Positions 41,854 to 50,968 of a stretch of 64,000 bases of DNA are shown here, piece after piece (position 1 is the stretch's first letter; every line of letters begins with the position of its first letter). The DNA is taken from contig DAISWG010000013.1 in the NCBI GenBank assembly GCA_036826475.1, positions 8,279 through 72,278 on the forward strand, written 5' to 3'. This DNA comes from Miltoncostaea sp036826475. Lineage in GTDB: Bacteria > Actinomycetota > Thermoleophilia > Miltoncostaeales > Miltoncostaeaceae. The translations under genes and the position numbers were made by a program. Under the pieces are notes generated by a model. It was not told where the DNA came from, did not search any database, and saw only the letters and a list, made by a program, of their open reading frames with translations.

Positions 41854-42485
41854 TCGCCGACGACAGCGTCCTGCTGCGCGAGGGGATCGCCCGCATCCTG
41901 GGCGACGCCGGCATCGACGTGGTGGGTCAGAGCGCGGACGCGGACGACCTGATGCTCAAGGTGCGCAGCTACGCGCCGGACATCGCGATCGTCGACATCC
42001 GGATGCCCCCGACCCACACCGACGAGGGGCTGCGCGCCGCCATCGCCATCCGCGAGGCGTATCCGGACGTCGGCGTCCTGGTCCTCTCCCAGTACGTCGA
42101 GCTCGGGCTGGCCATGACGCTCCTCGCCGACTCCGCCGAGGGCGCCGGCTACCTGCTGAAGGACCGGGTGAGCGACGTCGACGAGTTCGTCGGGGCGGTG
42201 CGCCGCGTCGCCGCGGGCGGGTCGGCGATCGACCCCACCATCGTCTCCACGCTCCTCGGCCGCCGCCGCCAGGACGATCCCGTGGCTGCCCTCACCCCGC
42301 GCGAGCGGGAGGTGATGGCGCTGATGGCCGAGGGCCGCTCCAACCAGGGCATCGCCGACCACCTGGTCGTCACCCTCCGCGCCGCCGAGAAGTACGTCTC
42401 GAGCATCTTCACCAAGCTCGACCTGCCCTCCACCGGCAGCGACTCCCGGCGGGTGCTGGCCGTCCTGCTGTACCTGCGCTCCTAG
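41841..42485 (+). CDS. LuxR/NarL family response regulator
   Basis: A 214-aa regulator. The receiver domain has the acidic pair (ADDS), phospho-acceptor Asp near residue 52 (IVDIRMPP), the Thr/Ser switch (VLSQY) and Lys (LLKDRV). The C-terminal HTH is LTPREREVMALMAEGRSNQGIADHLVVTLRAAEKYVS. The insert PPTHTDEGLRAAI after the Asp is a common NarL-group variant. GTG 41841 lies within the kinase gene, preceded by GGAGATCCC. The stop shares CTAG with the convergent paralogous membrane gene. Targets are unknown; the flanking paralogues are candidates. Confidence 0.93.
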   Translation: MRAVIADDSVLLREGIARILGDAGIDVVGQSADADDLMLKVRSYAPDIAIVDIRMPPTHTDEGLRAAIAIREAYPDVGVLVLSQYVELGLAMTLLADSAEGAGYLLKDRVSDVDEFVGAVRRVAAGGSAIDPTIVSTLLGRRRQDDPVAALTPREREVMALMAEGRSNQGIADHLVVTLRAAEKYVSSIFTKLDLPSTGSDSRRVLAVLLYLRS

Positions 42486-43276
42486 ACGTCCGGGGCCGGG
42501 GGCGGCGCGGCCGGCGGGGCCGGGGGCGGGCCGGTCGCCTGCCGGCTGCGGGCCCGGGCGCGCGCCCGCGAGACCAGCATCACCACGCCGATCGACAGCA
42601 TGATCAGGCCGACCACCAGGGCGATGACGCCGACCCAGAGCCCCAGGTCGGTCTTGAACCCCAGCTGCGCGGTGACGTCCACGCCCGGCGAGCCGTCGGC
42701 GTTCATCACCACGCCGCTCCACTCGCCGTCCGAGATCGGCCACACCGCCGCCTGCCTGCCGGGGCCCTCCGCCGACGCCGCCCAGAACGCCTGCGACCCG
42801 GGGCGCGCGGGCGCGCGGGCGCCGAGCGTCGAGTCGCCGCGGTCGCCGTCGTCGAAGTCGGCCTGCTGCTGCGCCACGCCGGCCAGGTAGCGGCGCACGT
42901 CGGCGGTGGGCCCGATGCCGACGAACACCGGCCCGCCGCCCCTCGACTCCGCCGCCAGCCGCAGGTCCCCCAGGTCGCCGTTGTCCACGAACCACGCGTC
43001 CCCCAGGTCCACCTCGACGCTGTCGGACACCAGCGCCCGCGTCGGCGTGGCCAGGCGGTTCTCGTCGATCTCGAAGAAGCCGTCGCCGTCGCGCGTCCCC
43101 AGGTACAGCCCCAGCAGGGTGCCGCCGATCGCGAGCGCCAGCACGGCGATCACCACCAGGATCACGCCGCCGACCAGGCGCCCCGTGCCGCGGACGGGCG
43201 CGGCCGGCTGCGGCCCGGGGGGCGGCGCGGGCGGGGGCTCGGGTGGTGGTGGGGTGGGGGGTGCGTCCGAGGACAC
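42482..43276 (-). CDS. Two-helix membrane protein, paralogue of 39229-39990
   Basis: A 264-aa protein whose order is a Pro-rich cytoplasmic N-terminus (PTPPPPEPPPAPPP), one helix (VGGVILVVIAVLALAIGGTLL), an exported domain and a C-terminal helix. Motifs shared with the gene at 39229 are TPTRALVSDSVEVDLG, GPVFVGIGPTADVRRYLAGV and SGVVMNADGSPGV, and both have a conserved FW and a GRQ-x-x-VWP stretch. GTG 43276 has AAGGGAAC upstream. It faces the response regulator. The two paralogues bracket the two-component genes on the opposite strand. Confidence 0.78.
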   Translation of the reverse strand: MSSDAPPTPPPPEPPPAPPPGPQPAAPVRGTGRLVGGVILVVIAVLALAIGGTLLGLYLGTRDGDGFFEIDENRLATPTRALVSDSVEVDLGDAWFVDNGDLGDLRLAAESRGGGPVFVGIGPTADVRRYLAGVAQQQADFDDGDRGDSTLGARAPARPGSQAFWAASAEGPGRQAAVWPISDGEWSGVVMNADGSPGVDVTAQLGFKTDLGLWVGVIALVVGLIMLSIGVVMLVSRARARARSRQATGPPPAPPAAPPPAPDV

Positions 43277-43355
43277 GGTCGTTCCCTTCCGTCGTACCCC
43301 GCGATCGTCGCCTCCCGCGCCGCCCGTGTCGAGCCCCCGGCGACGGCGGGCGCGG

Positions 43356-44012
43356 CTAGGTCGCGCCCTCCAGCCCGGCGCGGGCCCCCTCCAGGTGGGC
43401 CTCCACCAGCCGCCCCGCGGCGCGGGCGTCGCCCGCGCCGATGGCGTCGCAGATGGCGCGGTGCTCGTCGAGGAACCGGCGCATCAGCGCGGGGTCGCGG
43501 GCCACCGTGGTGGCGACCATCCGCCGCTGGCGGTCGCGCAGCGAATCCGACAGCCGCGCGAGGATCGCGTTCCCCGCCGCCGCCACGATCGCGTGGTGGA
43601 AGTCGCGGTCGGTCCGCACGAACGCGGGCACGTCGCCGCCGTCGAGCGCCGCCTGCTGGCGGTCGAGCAGATCCTGGAGCTCCGTGGCCACCCGCCCGCG
43701 CCGGCCTTCGTCGCGCGCGACCCGCCGGGCCGCGTCGCGCTCCACCAGGAGCCGGGTGTCCATCAGGTCGCGCACCTCGCCCGGCGAGACCGGCACCACC
43801 AGCGCGCCCCGCTTGGGATAGAGGCGCATCAGCCCCTCCGCCTCCAGCAGCAGGAACGCCTCGCGCACCGGCGTCCGCGACACCTCCAGCGCCTCCGCCA
43901 CCTCGCCCTCCGACAGCAGCTCGCCGCCGGGGTAGGCGCCGTCCAGGATCCGCTCCTTCACGAACGCGTAGACGCGATCCTTCGCGGCGGGTGGGCGGTC
44001 GGCGGCGGACAT
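43356..44012 (-). CDS. GntR family regulator (FadR/FCD subgroup)
   Basis: A 218-aa transcription factor. The winged helix-turn-helix occupies residues 10-70 (LLSEGEVAEALEVSRTPVREAFLLLEAEGL) and the FCD effector domain the rest, with metal-binding type residues in DRDFHHAIVAAAGN and DEHRAICDAI. FCD regulators usually bind carboxylates. ATG 44012 is divergent from the MFS gene, and the 57-bp gap contains a strong dyad, so it probably controls that transporter and itself. Confidence 0.93.
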   Translation of the reverse strand: MSAADRPPAAKDRVYAFVKERILDGAYPGGELLSEGEVAEALEVSRTPVREAFLLLEAEGLMRLYPKRGALVVPVSPGEVRDLMDTRLLVERDAARRVARDEGRRGRVATELQDLLDRQQAALDGGDVPAFVRTDRDFHHAIVAAAGNAILARLSDSLRDRQRRMVATTVARDPALMRRFLDEHRAICDAIGAGDARAAGRLVEAHLEGARAGLEGAT

Positions 44013-44046
44013 GTGGAATCTCTACCGCGCCGCGAGTCGCACGGCA

Positions 44047-44091
44047 ATCCGATGTGATATGCATTCGTCATGCATCTAAGACGCATCGGAT
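44047..44091. promoter_or_regulatory. Nested dyad in the GntR-MFS divergent region (probable operator)
   Basis: An outer inverted repeat ATCCGATG (44047-44054) / CATCGGAT (44084-44091) encloses an inner one, ATGCAT-TCGTC-ATGCAT (44059-44075). The inner dyad covers the MFS start codon at 44070, so binding would block expression directly. The A/T-rich core stands out in this GC-rich DNA, as regulator sites often do. Confidence 0.6.
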
Positions 44092-45326
44092 TGGGCCGCG
44101 CGTGGGTGGCCTGGGGGCTGGCCGCGTCGTTCTACCTGGTGGCGCTGTTCCACCGGATGAGCCTGGGGGTCGCGTCCCTGGATGCGCAGGAGCGCTTCGG
44201 GCTGTCGGCAGGGACGATCGCGACGCTGTCGGCGCTGCAGCTGGGGCTGTACCTGGCCTGGACGATCCCTGCGGGGCTGGCCGCCGACCGGATCGGTCCG
44301 CGGCGGGCGCTCACCATCGGCCTGGTGCTCATGGCGGTCGGCGAGACGGCGTTCGGCCTCGCGGCGGCGGCGCCGCTGGCGCTGGGCGGCCGGGCGCTGG
44401 TGGGCGTCGGGGACGCGTTCATGTTCCTGTCGGTCCTACGGATCGCGCAGAACTGGTTCCCGGCGCGACGCTACGCGCTGCTGGCGAGCCTGACGGGCCT
44501 GGCCGGGGCGATCGGGCAGATCGGGACGACGGTGCCGCTGGGCGCCGCCCTGGAGGGGATCGGGTGGACGGCGACGTTCGCCGGCAGCGGCGCGCTGACG
44601 GCGGCGCTCGCGGTGCTGTGCATGCGCTTCGTCCGCGACCGTCCGGCGGGCGCGCCGGCGCCGGGGGGCGCGCCGGACGCGCGGCGCATGCCGGTGGGGG
44701 CGACGCTGCGGGCGGCGTGGACGCAGCCGGCGACGCGGCGGGCGTTCTGGTCGCACTTCGCGCTGATGGGGCCGTTCGTCGCGATCACGGCGCTGTGGGG
44801 CTACCCGTGGCTGGTCCGGGCGCAGGACGTGGCGCCCGCGACGGCGCGGGCGTGGCTGATGCTGTGCGTGGTGGCGTTCGGCGCGTCCGCCCCGGCCTTC
44901 GGGGCGCTGGCGGCGCGCGGGCCGGCGGTGCGGGACGCGCTGCTGCGGTGGGGCGCGGTCGCGCTGGCGGCGGGATGGTCGGCGGCGCTGCTGTGGCCGG
45001 GCGGGCACGCGCCGGCGGCGGTGGTCGTGACGGCGCTGGTCCTGACGGGCCTGGCGGGTGCGTGCGCGATGCTGAGCTTCGACGTCGCACGGGCGGGCAA
45101 CCCGTCGGAGCACGCGGGCGCGGCGACGGGGCTGGCGAACACCGGCGGCTTCTCGGCGGCGGTCGCCACCCAGCTCGCGGCGGCGGCGGTGCTGCACGTG
45201 GCGGACGTCCCGATCGGGGTGGCGCTGCTGCCGATGCTGGGCCTGCTGCTGGCGGCGGCGGTCCGGGTGGTGCGGGGCGGTGGGCGCCGGGCGCCGGAGG
45301 AGGCGCCCGCGGCGCTGGCGGCGTGA
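44070..45326 (+). CDS. MFS transporter
   Basis: A 418-aa permease with twelve helices. The first loop after helix 2 has GLAADRIGPRRALTIG, the classic MFS motif A. Helix 1 (VAWGLAASFYLVALFHRMS) resembles nitrate/nitrite and sugar-acid MFS proteins. The Arg/Gly-rich central loop separates the two six-helix halves. ATG 44070 lies inside an operator-like dyad and has no Shine-Dalgarno sequence, so translation may be leaderless. The substrate is probably the effector of the neighbouring FCD regulator. Confidence 0.9.
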   Translation: MHLRRIGLGRAWVAWGLAASFYLVALFHRMSLGVASLDAQERFGLSAGTIATLSALQLGLYLAWTIPAGLAADRIGPRRALTIGLVLMAVGETAFGLAAAAPLALGGRALVGVGDAFMFLSVLRIAQNWFPARRYALLASLTGLAGAIGQIGTTVPLGAALEGIGWTATFAGSGALTAALAVLCMRFVRDRPAGAPAPGGAPDARRMPVGATLRAAWTQPATRRAFWSHFALMGPFVAITALWGYPWLVRAQDVAPATARAWLMLCVVAFGASAPAFGALAARGPAVRDALLRWGAVALAAGWSAALLWPGGHAPAAVVVTALVLTGLAGACAMLSFDVARAGNPSEHAGAATGLANTGGFSAAVATQLAAAAVLHVADVPIGVALLPMLGLLLAAAVRVVRGGGRRAPEEAPAALAA

Positions 45327-45348
45327 CGGCCGGCCCCGGGGCCGGCCG
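45327..45348. terminator. Self-complementary 22-mer between convergent genes
   Basis: CGGCCGGCCCC followed at once by GGGGCCGGCCG forms a perfect palindrome directly after the MFS stop (45326) and 8 bp before the end of the convergent lipoprotein gene (45357). A bidirectional terminator is likely; without a loop, only the outer pairs would form in RNA. Confidence 0.5.
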
Positions 45349-45356
45349 CCGCGCGA

Positions 45357-46529
45357 TCAGCGGTCGTCGTACACCCGGATCTGCCCGCCGTAGCAGGCCA
45401 CCCACACCCGATGGGTGACCGGCTCGTAGGTGATCCCGATCGGGTTGGGACACGCGGGGATCGTCTGCATCACGTGCAGGTCGGATGCGCGCAGCTTGCT
45501 CACGGTGCCGCTCTCGTAGTTCACGACGTACAGGGCGCGGCCGTCGGCGGCGATCGCGAGGCTGCGCGGGGCGCTCCCGGTGCTGACCTTGGTCACGGCG
45601 CCGGTGCGCAGGTCCAGGCGGGCCACCCGCCCCTCGGCGTTCAGCGTGGCGAAGAGGACCTTGCCGGCGGGGCCCACCACCACGGCGCGGGGGCCCAGGC
45701 CGATGGGCAGGCGCCGCGTGCGCCAGGTGGTCAGGTCGACGCGCACGATCTCGGTGCCGCCCATCTGCGCGACGTACGCCACGTCCCTGGTCGGCGAGAC
45801 CGCGATGCCGCGGGGGTACGGGCCGATCGGGATGCTGCGCACCTGGCGGCCGCGCCTCGTGGAGACGACGCTCACGTCGTAGCCGCACCAGTTGCTGACG
45901 AGTACGTATGCGCCGTCTCGCGAGACGGCGACCACCTTCGGCACCGGGCCCACCCGGTAGGCCCGGTCGATCGTGAGCCGGTCGAGGCGGATGCGGTACA
46001 CGAAGCTGCGGTCGTAGCCGGAGGACGGCGAGCACTCGTCGTGCCCCTCCGGCCCGAACCCGGGGCCGTACATGGAGTAGTTCGAGACGTACGCGTGGCT
46101 GCCGTCGGGCGAGAAGGCCGCCTCGACGGGGGCGCCGCGCTGCTCGCCGCGGTATTCCGGGTATCCCAGGCGCGAGAGCCTCACCGTGTCGGGAATCGTC
46201 TTCCGCAGCCGCAGGCGGCGGGCGTCGTACACCGTCACCGAGTGCCGGTACATCATGTTCTGGGCGAAGACGAGGCCGGTGCCGGAGGCGGCGACCGACT
46301 TGGGGGAGATGTCGCCGCCGAATGTCGTCCTCAGCGACAGCCGGCCCCGGTCGGAGCGGTGCCCCGGCGCCCGGGGGGTGCGGGCGGGGGCAGTCGTCGA
46401 AGGCGGGTCGGTGCGCGCGGCGGCGGGATCGCCGGCCGTGGACTGCCCGCATGCCGCGACCATGAGGACGCCCCCCGCGGCGAGTACGGCGGAGGTGGCG
46501 CCGAGGACGAGGCGGCGGGACGGGCGCAT
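45357..46529 (-). CDS. Beta-propeller lipoprotein (YVTN-like)
   Basis: A 390-aa exported lipoprotein with a signal and lipobox (VLMVAACG), then about 80 residues of disordered linker (SDRGRLSLRTT) and a propeller of five or six blades with repeats like SRDGAYVLVSNWCGYDVSVV, SPTRDVAYVAQMGGTEIVRV and AADGRALYVVNYESGTVSKL. Such YVTN-type propellers are often extracellular binding or redox-sensing proteins. Function unknown. ATG 46529 is used. It is 141 bp after the ahcY stop on the same strand, with a structured RNA between. Confidence 0.8.
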   Translation of the reverse strand: MRPSRRLVLGATSAVLAAGGVLMVAACGQSTAGDPAAARTDPPSTTAPARTPRAPGHRSDRGRLSLRTTFGGDISPKSVAASGTGLVFAQNMMYRHSVTVYDARRLRLRKTIPDTVRLSRLGYPEYRGEQRGAPVEAAFSPDGSHAYVSNYSMYGPGFGPEGHDECSPSSGYDRSFVYRIRLDRLTIDRAYRVGPVPKVVAVSRDGAYVLVSNWCGYDVSVVSTRRGRQVRSIPIGPYPRGIAVSPTRDVAYVAQMGGTEIVRVDLTTWRTRRLPIGLGPRAVVVGPAGKVLFATLNAEGRVARLDLRTGAVTKVSTGSAPRSLAIAADGRALYVVNYESGTVSKLRASDLHVMQTIPACPNPIGITYEPVTHRVWVACYGGQIRVYDDR

Positions 46530-46590
46530 CCCGCCAGCGTTCGGCGGCCGGGCCCGCGCTCCTGCGCGCCCGGCCTCCGGCGGGGATGAT

Positions 46591-46660
46591 TCCCGCCGGC
46601 CCTACCGCGCGAAGCGCGGTCGCAGCGCCCGCGTAGAGAGGTGCTGCATGGCCGGCGGGA
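46591..46660. ncRNA. Candidate three-way-junction RNA after ahcY
   Basis: Outer arms TCCCGCCGGCC (46591-46601) and GGCCGGCGGGA (46650-46660) form 11 perfect pairs. They enclose ACCGCGC-GAA-GCGCGGT (46604-46620) and GCAGC...GCTGC (46622-46626 / 46643-46647), with only one to two bases between stems, giving a neat three-way junction of 70 nt. It lies between ahcY and the propeller lipoprotein, both on the reverse strand. It may be the ahcY terminator or a leader element of the lipoprotein gene. Confidence 0.4.
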
Positions 46661-46670
46661 TTGTCCGCCC

Positions 46671-48125
<1,455 letters not shown>

Positions 48126-48135
48126 GCGGTCTCCG

Positions 48136-48519
48136 TCAGGTCGTCGGTGAGGGCTGGGGCAGGCCGAGCAGGCGCATGTGCTTCTGCTGCTCGTGGCGCA
48201 GCCAGTCGTCCGGGGTGGTGTCGGGCGGGCGGGTGGGGGTGGCGTCGAGCCATGCGTCCACCGCGCCGGAGAGGTCGTCGTCCATGCGCAGGCGCCGCGC
48301 GAAGCCGACCTCGCCCAGGGCGACGTCGTGGTCGCGCAGCAGCTCGCGCAGGGTGCGCAGCCGCTGGAGCTCCGCGGCGCCGTACAGGCGGTAGCCGCCC
48401 GGGGAGCGGGTGGGCACCACCAGGCCGATGCGCTCGATGTAGCGCAGCATCCGCGACGACCACCCGGTCGTGGCGGCCGCCTCGTTGATCGTCAAAGCAT
48501 CCGTCGCCACGCGCGGCAC
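48136..48519 (-). CDS. MerR family transcriptional regulator
   Basis: A 127-aa regulator with a winged-helix MerR fold: LTINEAAATTGWSSRMLRYIERIGLV and the wing RSPGGYRLYGAAELQRL. The C-terminal part is short (about 45 residues) with no cysteines, so it senses no metal through thiols. GTG 48519 or 48510 may start it; the former coincides with a 22-bp palindrome. It is immediately upstream of ahcY on the same strand, suggesting control of the S-adenosylmethionine cycle; this is inference. Confidence 0.85.
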   Translation of the reverse strand: MPRVATDALTINEAAATTGWSSRMLRYIERIGLVVPTRSPGGYRLYGAAELQRLRTLRELLRDHDVALGEVGFARRLRMDDDLSGAVDAWLDATPTRPPDTTPDDWLRHEQQKHMRLLGLPQPSPTT

Positions 48520-48540
48520 CTTACCACGGTCGTGTCAAGG
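48519..48540. promoter_or_regulatory. 22-bp palindrome at the MerR start (probable operator)
   Basis: CCTTacCACGgtCGTGtcAAGG has matching arms (CCTT..CACG / CGTG..AAGG) in the spacing usual for MerR-family operators. It overlaps the MerR start codon and the murI stop codon region, so binding would be autoregulatory. On the reverse strand a TTGACA-like -35 falls inside it. Confidence 0.5.
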
Positions 48541-49374
48541 TTGGTGCAGGCCGGGGTCGACCACCTCCACGGCGCCGATCGGCTCGCCGAGCACCCGCGC
48601 GCCCAGGGTCCGGAACACCTCCGGATCGCCGCTGCACGCGAAGCGGCGGGGGGCCGCGCCCCCCCCCCCCGGCCCCCGCACCCCCCCCCCCCCCCGGGGG
48701 GCCGCCCGCGCCAGGGCGTCGGCCACCTCCCCGGCCATCTCGGCGCCGCCCTCGACGAGGGTCACGCCCGGCAGGGCGTCCGGCACCAGCGGCGCCACCG
48801 CCGGGAAGTGGGTGCACCCCAGGATGGCCGTGTCCACCCCGGCCTCGCGCAGGGGCGCGGCGCACCGCGCGACCAGGTCGGCCACCGCCGCGTCGAGCGG
48901 CCCGCCGTTCTGGACCGCCGCGGCCAGCCCGGGGCACGCGACCCCGGTCACCCGCACCCCCGCGTCGTAGGCCTGGGCCATCCGCGGATACGCGCCGGAG
49001 GCGATGGTGGCTGCGGTGGCGAGCACGCCGATGCGCCGGTTGCGCGTGGCGCGCACGGCGGCGTGCACGTCGGGACGGATCGGCCCGATCACCGGCTGCG
49101 ACAGGGCGCGCTGCAGGCCGGGCAGCGCGACGGCCGTGGCGGTGTTGCACGCCACCGCCACGAGCTTCACGCCCTGGGCGGCCAGCCACGCCCCGATGGC
49201 GAGGGCCCGGGCCCGCACCTCGGCGGGGTCGCGCTCGCCGTATGGGAACCACGCGGTGTCGCCGAAGTAGACGACGTCCTCGGCGGGCATCGCCGCGATG
49301 CACTCCCGCAGGACGGTGAGCCCGCCGACGCCGGAGTCGAACACCCCGATCGGCCTTCCGATGCCGTGCGGCAC
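48535..49374 (-). CDS. murI: Glutamate racemase
   Basis: A 279-aa enzyme that makes D-glutamate for peptidoglycan. The two catalytic cysteines are in VAVACNTATAVAL and ILGCTHFPAVAPLV, and the substrate loop IGVFDSGVGGLTVLRE is at the N-terminus. Near the C-terminus an insert RGGGGVRGPGGGGAAPRR, absent from most homologues, is encoded by long runs of C on the forward strand. After it the family motif CSGDPEVFRTLGARV resumes in frame. GTG 49374 is the start. It is divergent from the GNAT gene with 47 bp between starts. Confidence 0.93.
   Translation of the reverse strand: MPHGIGRPIGVFDSGVGGLTVLRECIAAMPAEDVVYFGDTAWFPYGERDPAEVRARALAIGAWLAAQGVKLVAVACNTATAVALPGLQRALSQPVIGPIRPDVHAAVRATRNRRIGVLATAATIASGAYPRMAQAYDAGVRVTGVACPGLAAAVQNGGPLDAAVADLVARCAAPLREAGVDTAILGCTHFPAVAPLVPDALPGVTLVEGGAEMAGEVADALARAAPRGGGGVRGPGGGGAAPRRFACSGDPEVFRTLGARVLGEPIGAVEVVDPGLHQP
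48659..48701. repeat. Poly-C/poly-G tracts inside murI
   Basis: A C12 run (48659-48670), a C5 run and a C15 run (48681-48695) directly followed by G6 lie in the murI reading frame. Homopolymers this long are prone to slippage in cells and in sequencing; the current length keeps the frame open. Confidence 0.75.
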
Positions 49375-49421
49375 GGGTCGACGATAGCCTCGGAGCGACG
49401 ACCCGCGAGCGGGAGACGACC

Positions 49422-49982
49422 GTGGCGACGACGCCGGAGCCCCAGACGGGCACGCCCATCCTGCGCGCCGGCACGCCCGCCGACGCCCCCGCCGTGGCGG
49501 CGCTGATCCGGCGCGAGAACCGGCGGCCCGCCGACGAGGCGGCGATCGCGGCCAGCCTCGCCTCGGCGCCGAGCGTGGTGGCGGTCGACGGGGACGAGCT
49601 GGTGGCGTTCTTCTACGGCCGCCCCTTCGCGCCCGACATCGTGGAGATGCAGAACATGCTCATCGCGGGGCGCCTGCGCCGGATCGGCCTGGGCCGCCGG
49701 ATGGTCGCCCGGCTCGAGGACGACCTGCGCGCCGCCGGCTACCGCGCCGCGATCGGGTCGAACTCGGTGCTGCACCGCAACACCACCCCGGAGCGCTGCA
49801 TGGCGGCGCGGGCGTTCTGGCTGCGGATGGGCTGGCACATCGTGCTGGCCACCGGTGGGTCGGTGGTGCTGGTGCGCTGGCTGGGGCCCCCGGCGACGCC
49901 GGGCAGCGGTCAGGGCGTCGCGGCCGCCGTGGGCGAGCCGTCCGCGGGCGCGAGCCCGGACGCCTCCGCGATGAGCTCGTAG
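49422..49982 (+). CDS. GNAT family acetyltransferase
   Basis: A 186-aa acyl-CoA transferase. The acetyl-CoA pyrophosphate loop is RRIGLGRRMVARL near residues 86-98, followed by AAIGSNSVLHRN and ARAFWLRMGWHIV, the usual beta-bulge region. The N-terminal strand ILRAGTPADAPAVAALIRR is typical. The last 35 residues are low-complexity and lie on the opposite strand of the LLM gene's end (73-bp overlap), so the true functional end may be near VRWLG. Substrate unknown. Confidence 0.85.
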   Translation: MATTPEPQTGTPILRAGTPADAPAVAALIRRENRRPADEAAIAASLASAPSVVAVDGDELVAFFYGRPFAPDIVEMQNMLIAGRLRRIGLGRRMVARLEDDLRAAGYRAAIGSNSVLHRNTTPERCMAARAFWLRMGWHIVLATGGSVVLVRWLGPPATPGSGQGVAAAVGEPSAGASPDASAMSS

Positions 49983-50968
49983 GAGCGTCGCCGGGCCTCC
50001 GGGGAGTGGGTGATGGTGACGACGAGGACCTCGTCGGCGCCGTACTCCTCGGCCACCTCCTCGAGACCCGCGCGCACCCTCCCGGGCGCGCCCGTGATCA
50101 TGCGGCGCGTCCGCGGGCGGTCCAGCGGCCGGGGCGGCCGGGGCCGGGCGCGCTCCTCGGCGAGCCATGCCGCCGCGGTGTCCGGGTCGGGGAGCGCGAT
50201 GGGGCGGCCGCGGCGGAGCATCCGCATCGCCATCGTCACCGACGAGGCGAGGTGCTCGGCCTCCTCGTCGGTGTCGGCGCAGATCGCCGAGACGGCCACC
50301 AGCACGTACGGCTCGGCCCGGTCGGCCGACCGCTCGAAGCGGCCGCGGTACTCGGCGGCGGCGGGCGCGCCCGTGGCGCTGATGAAGTCGGCGAACGCGT
50401 ACGGCAGCCCCAGCTCGGCGGCCCACAGGGCGCTCTGCATCGACGACCCCAGCATCCAGAGCTCGGGCAGCTCGGGCAGGCCGGGCAGCGCGGCGTGCCG
50501 GGCGAAGGGGTGCTCGGCCGGCATCTCGTCGCGCAGGTAGGCGACCAGCTCGGCGAGCTGCTGCGGGAAGTCGTCCGGCATCGCCTGGCTGCGGTCGCGC
50601 TGGAGCGCGAACGTCGTGGTGGGGTCGGTGCCCGCGGCCCGTCCGATGCCCAGGTCGATGCGCCCGGGGAACAGCCCGGCCAGGATGCTGAACGTCTCGG
50701 CCACCTTCAGCGGGCTGTAGTGGGGCAGCATCACGCCGCCCGACCCCACGCGCATCCGCGTGGTGGCCGACGCGATCGCCGGGATGAGCGACTCCGGGCT
50801 GGCCCCGGCCAGCAGCGGGCCGCCGTGGTGCTCGGCCACCCAGTAGCGGCCATACCCGAGCCGCTCGGTCAGGCGGGCCAGCGCCACGGTCTCGCGCAGC
50901 GCGGCCGCGCCGCTCGAGCCCTCCGACACCGGTGACTGGTCGAGTACGCCGAGACGCATCCCGCTCAT
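49910..50968 (-). CDS. LLM-class flavin-dependent oxidoreductase
   Basis: A 352-aa luciferase-like monooxygenase of the MsnO8 subgroup: LGVLDQSPVSEGSS at the N-terminus, RYWVAEHHG with the conserved His, IGSGGVMLPHYSPLKVAE-like segment and GRIDLGIGRAAGTDP. Such enzymes use FMN or F420; the subgroup is often FMN-dependent. ATG 50968 overlaps the stop of the serine hydrolase gene (ATGA), so they are coupled. Substrate unknown. Confidence 0.93.
   Translation of the reverse strand: MSGMRLGVLDQSPVSEGSSGAAALRETVALARLTERLGYGRYWVAEHHGGPLLAGASPESLIPAIASATTRMRVGSGGVMLPHYSPLKVAETFSILAGLFPGRIDLGIGRAAGTDPTTTFALQRDRSQAMPDDFPQQLAELVAYLRDEMPAEHPFARHAALPGLPELPELWMLGSSMQSALWAAELGLPYAFADFISATGAPAAAEYRGRFERSADRAEPYVLVAVSAICADTDEEAEHLASSVTMAMRMLRRGRPIALPDPDTAAAWLAEERARPRPPRPLDRPRTRRMITGAPGRVRAGLEEVAEEYGADEVLVVTITHSPEARRRSYELIAEASGLAPADGSPTAAATP

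Noticed and set aside
45327..45348. The GC palindrome as a protein-binding site
   Set aside because: Its place between two convergent stops and its extreme GC content favour a terminator.
48661..48701. Frameshifted murI pseudogene
   Set aside because: The frame stays open through the poly-C tracts and the conserved C-terminal motif resumes in frame; kept as a gene with a caution.
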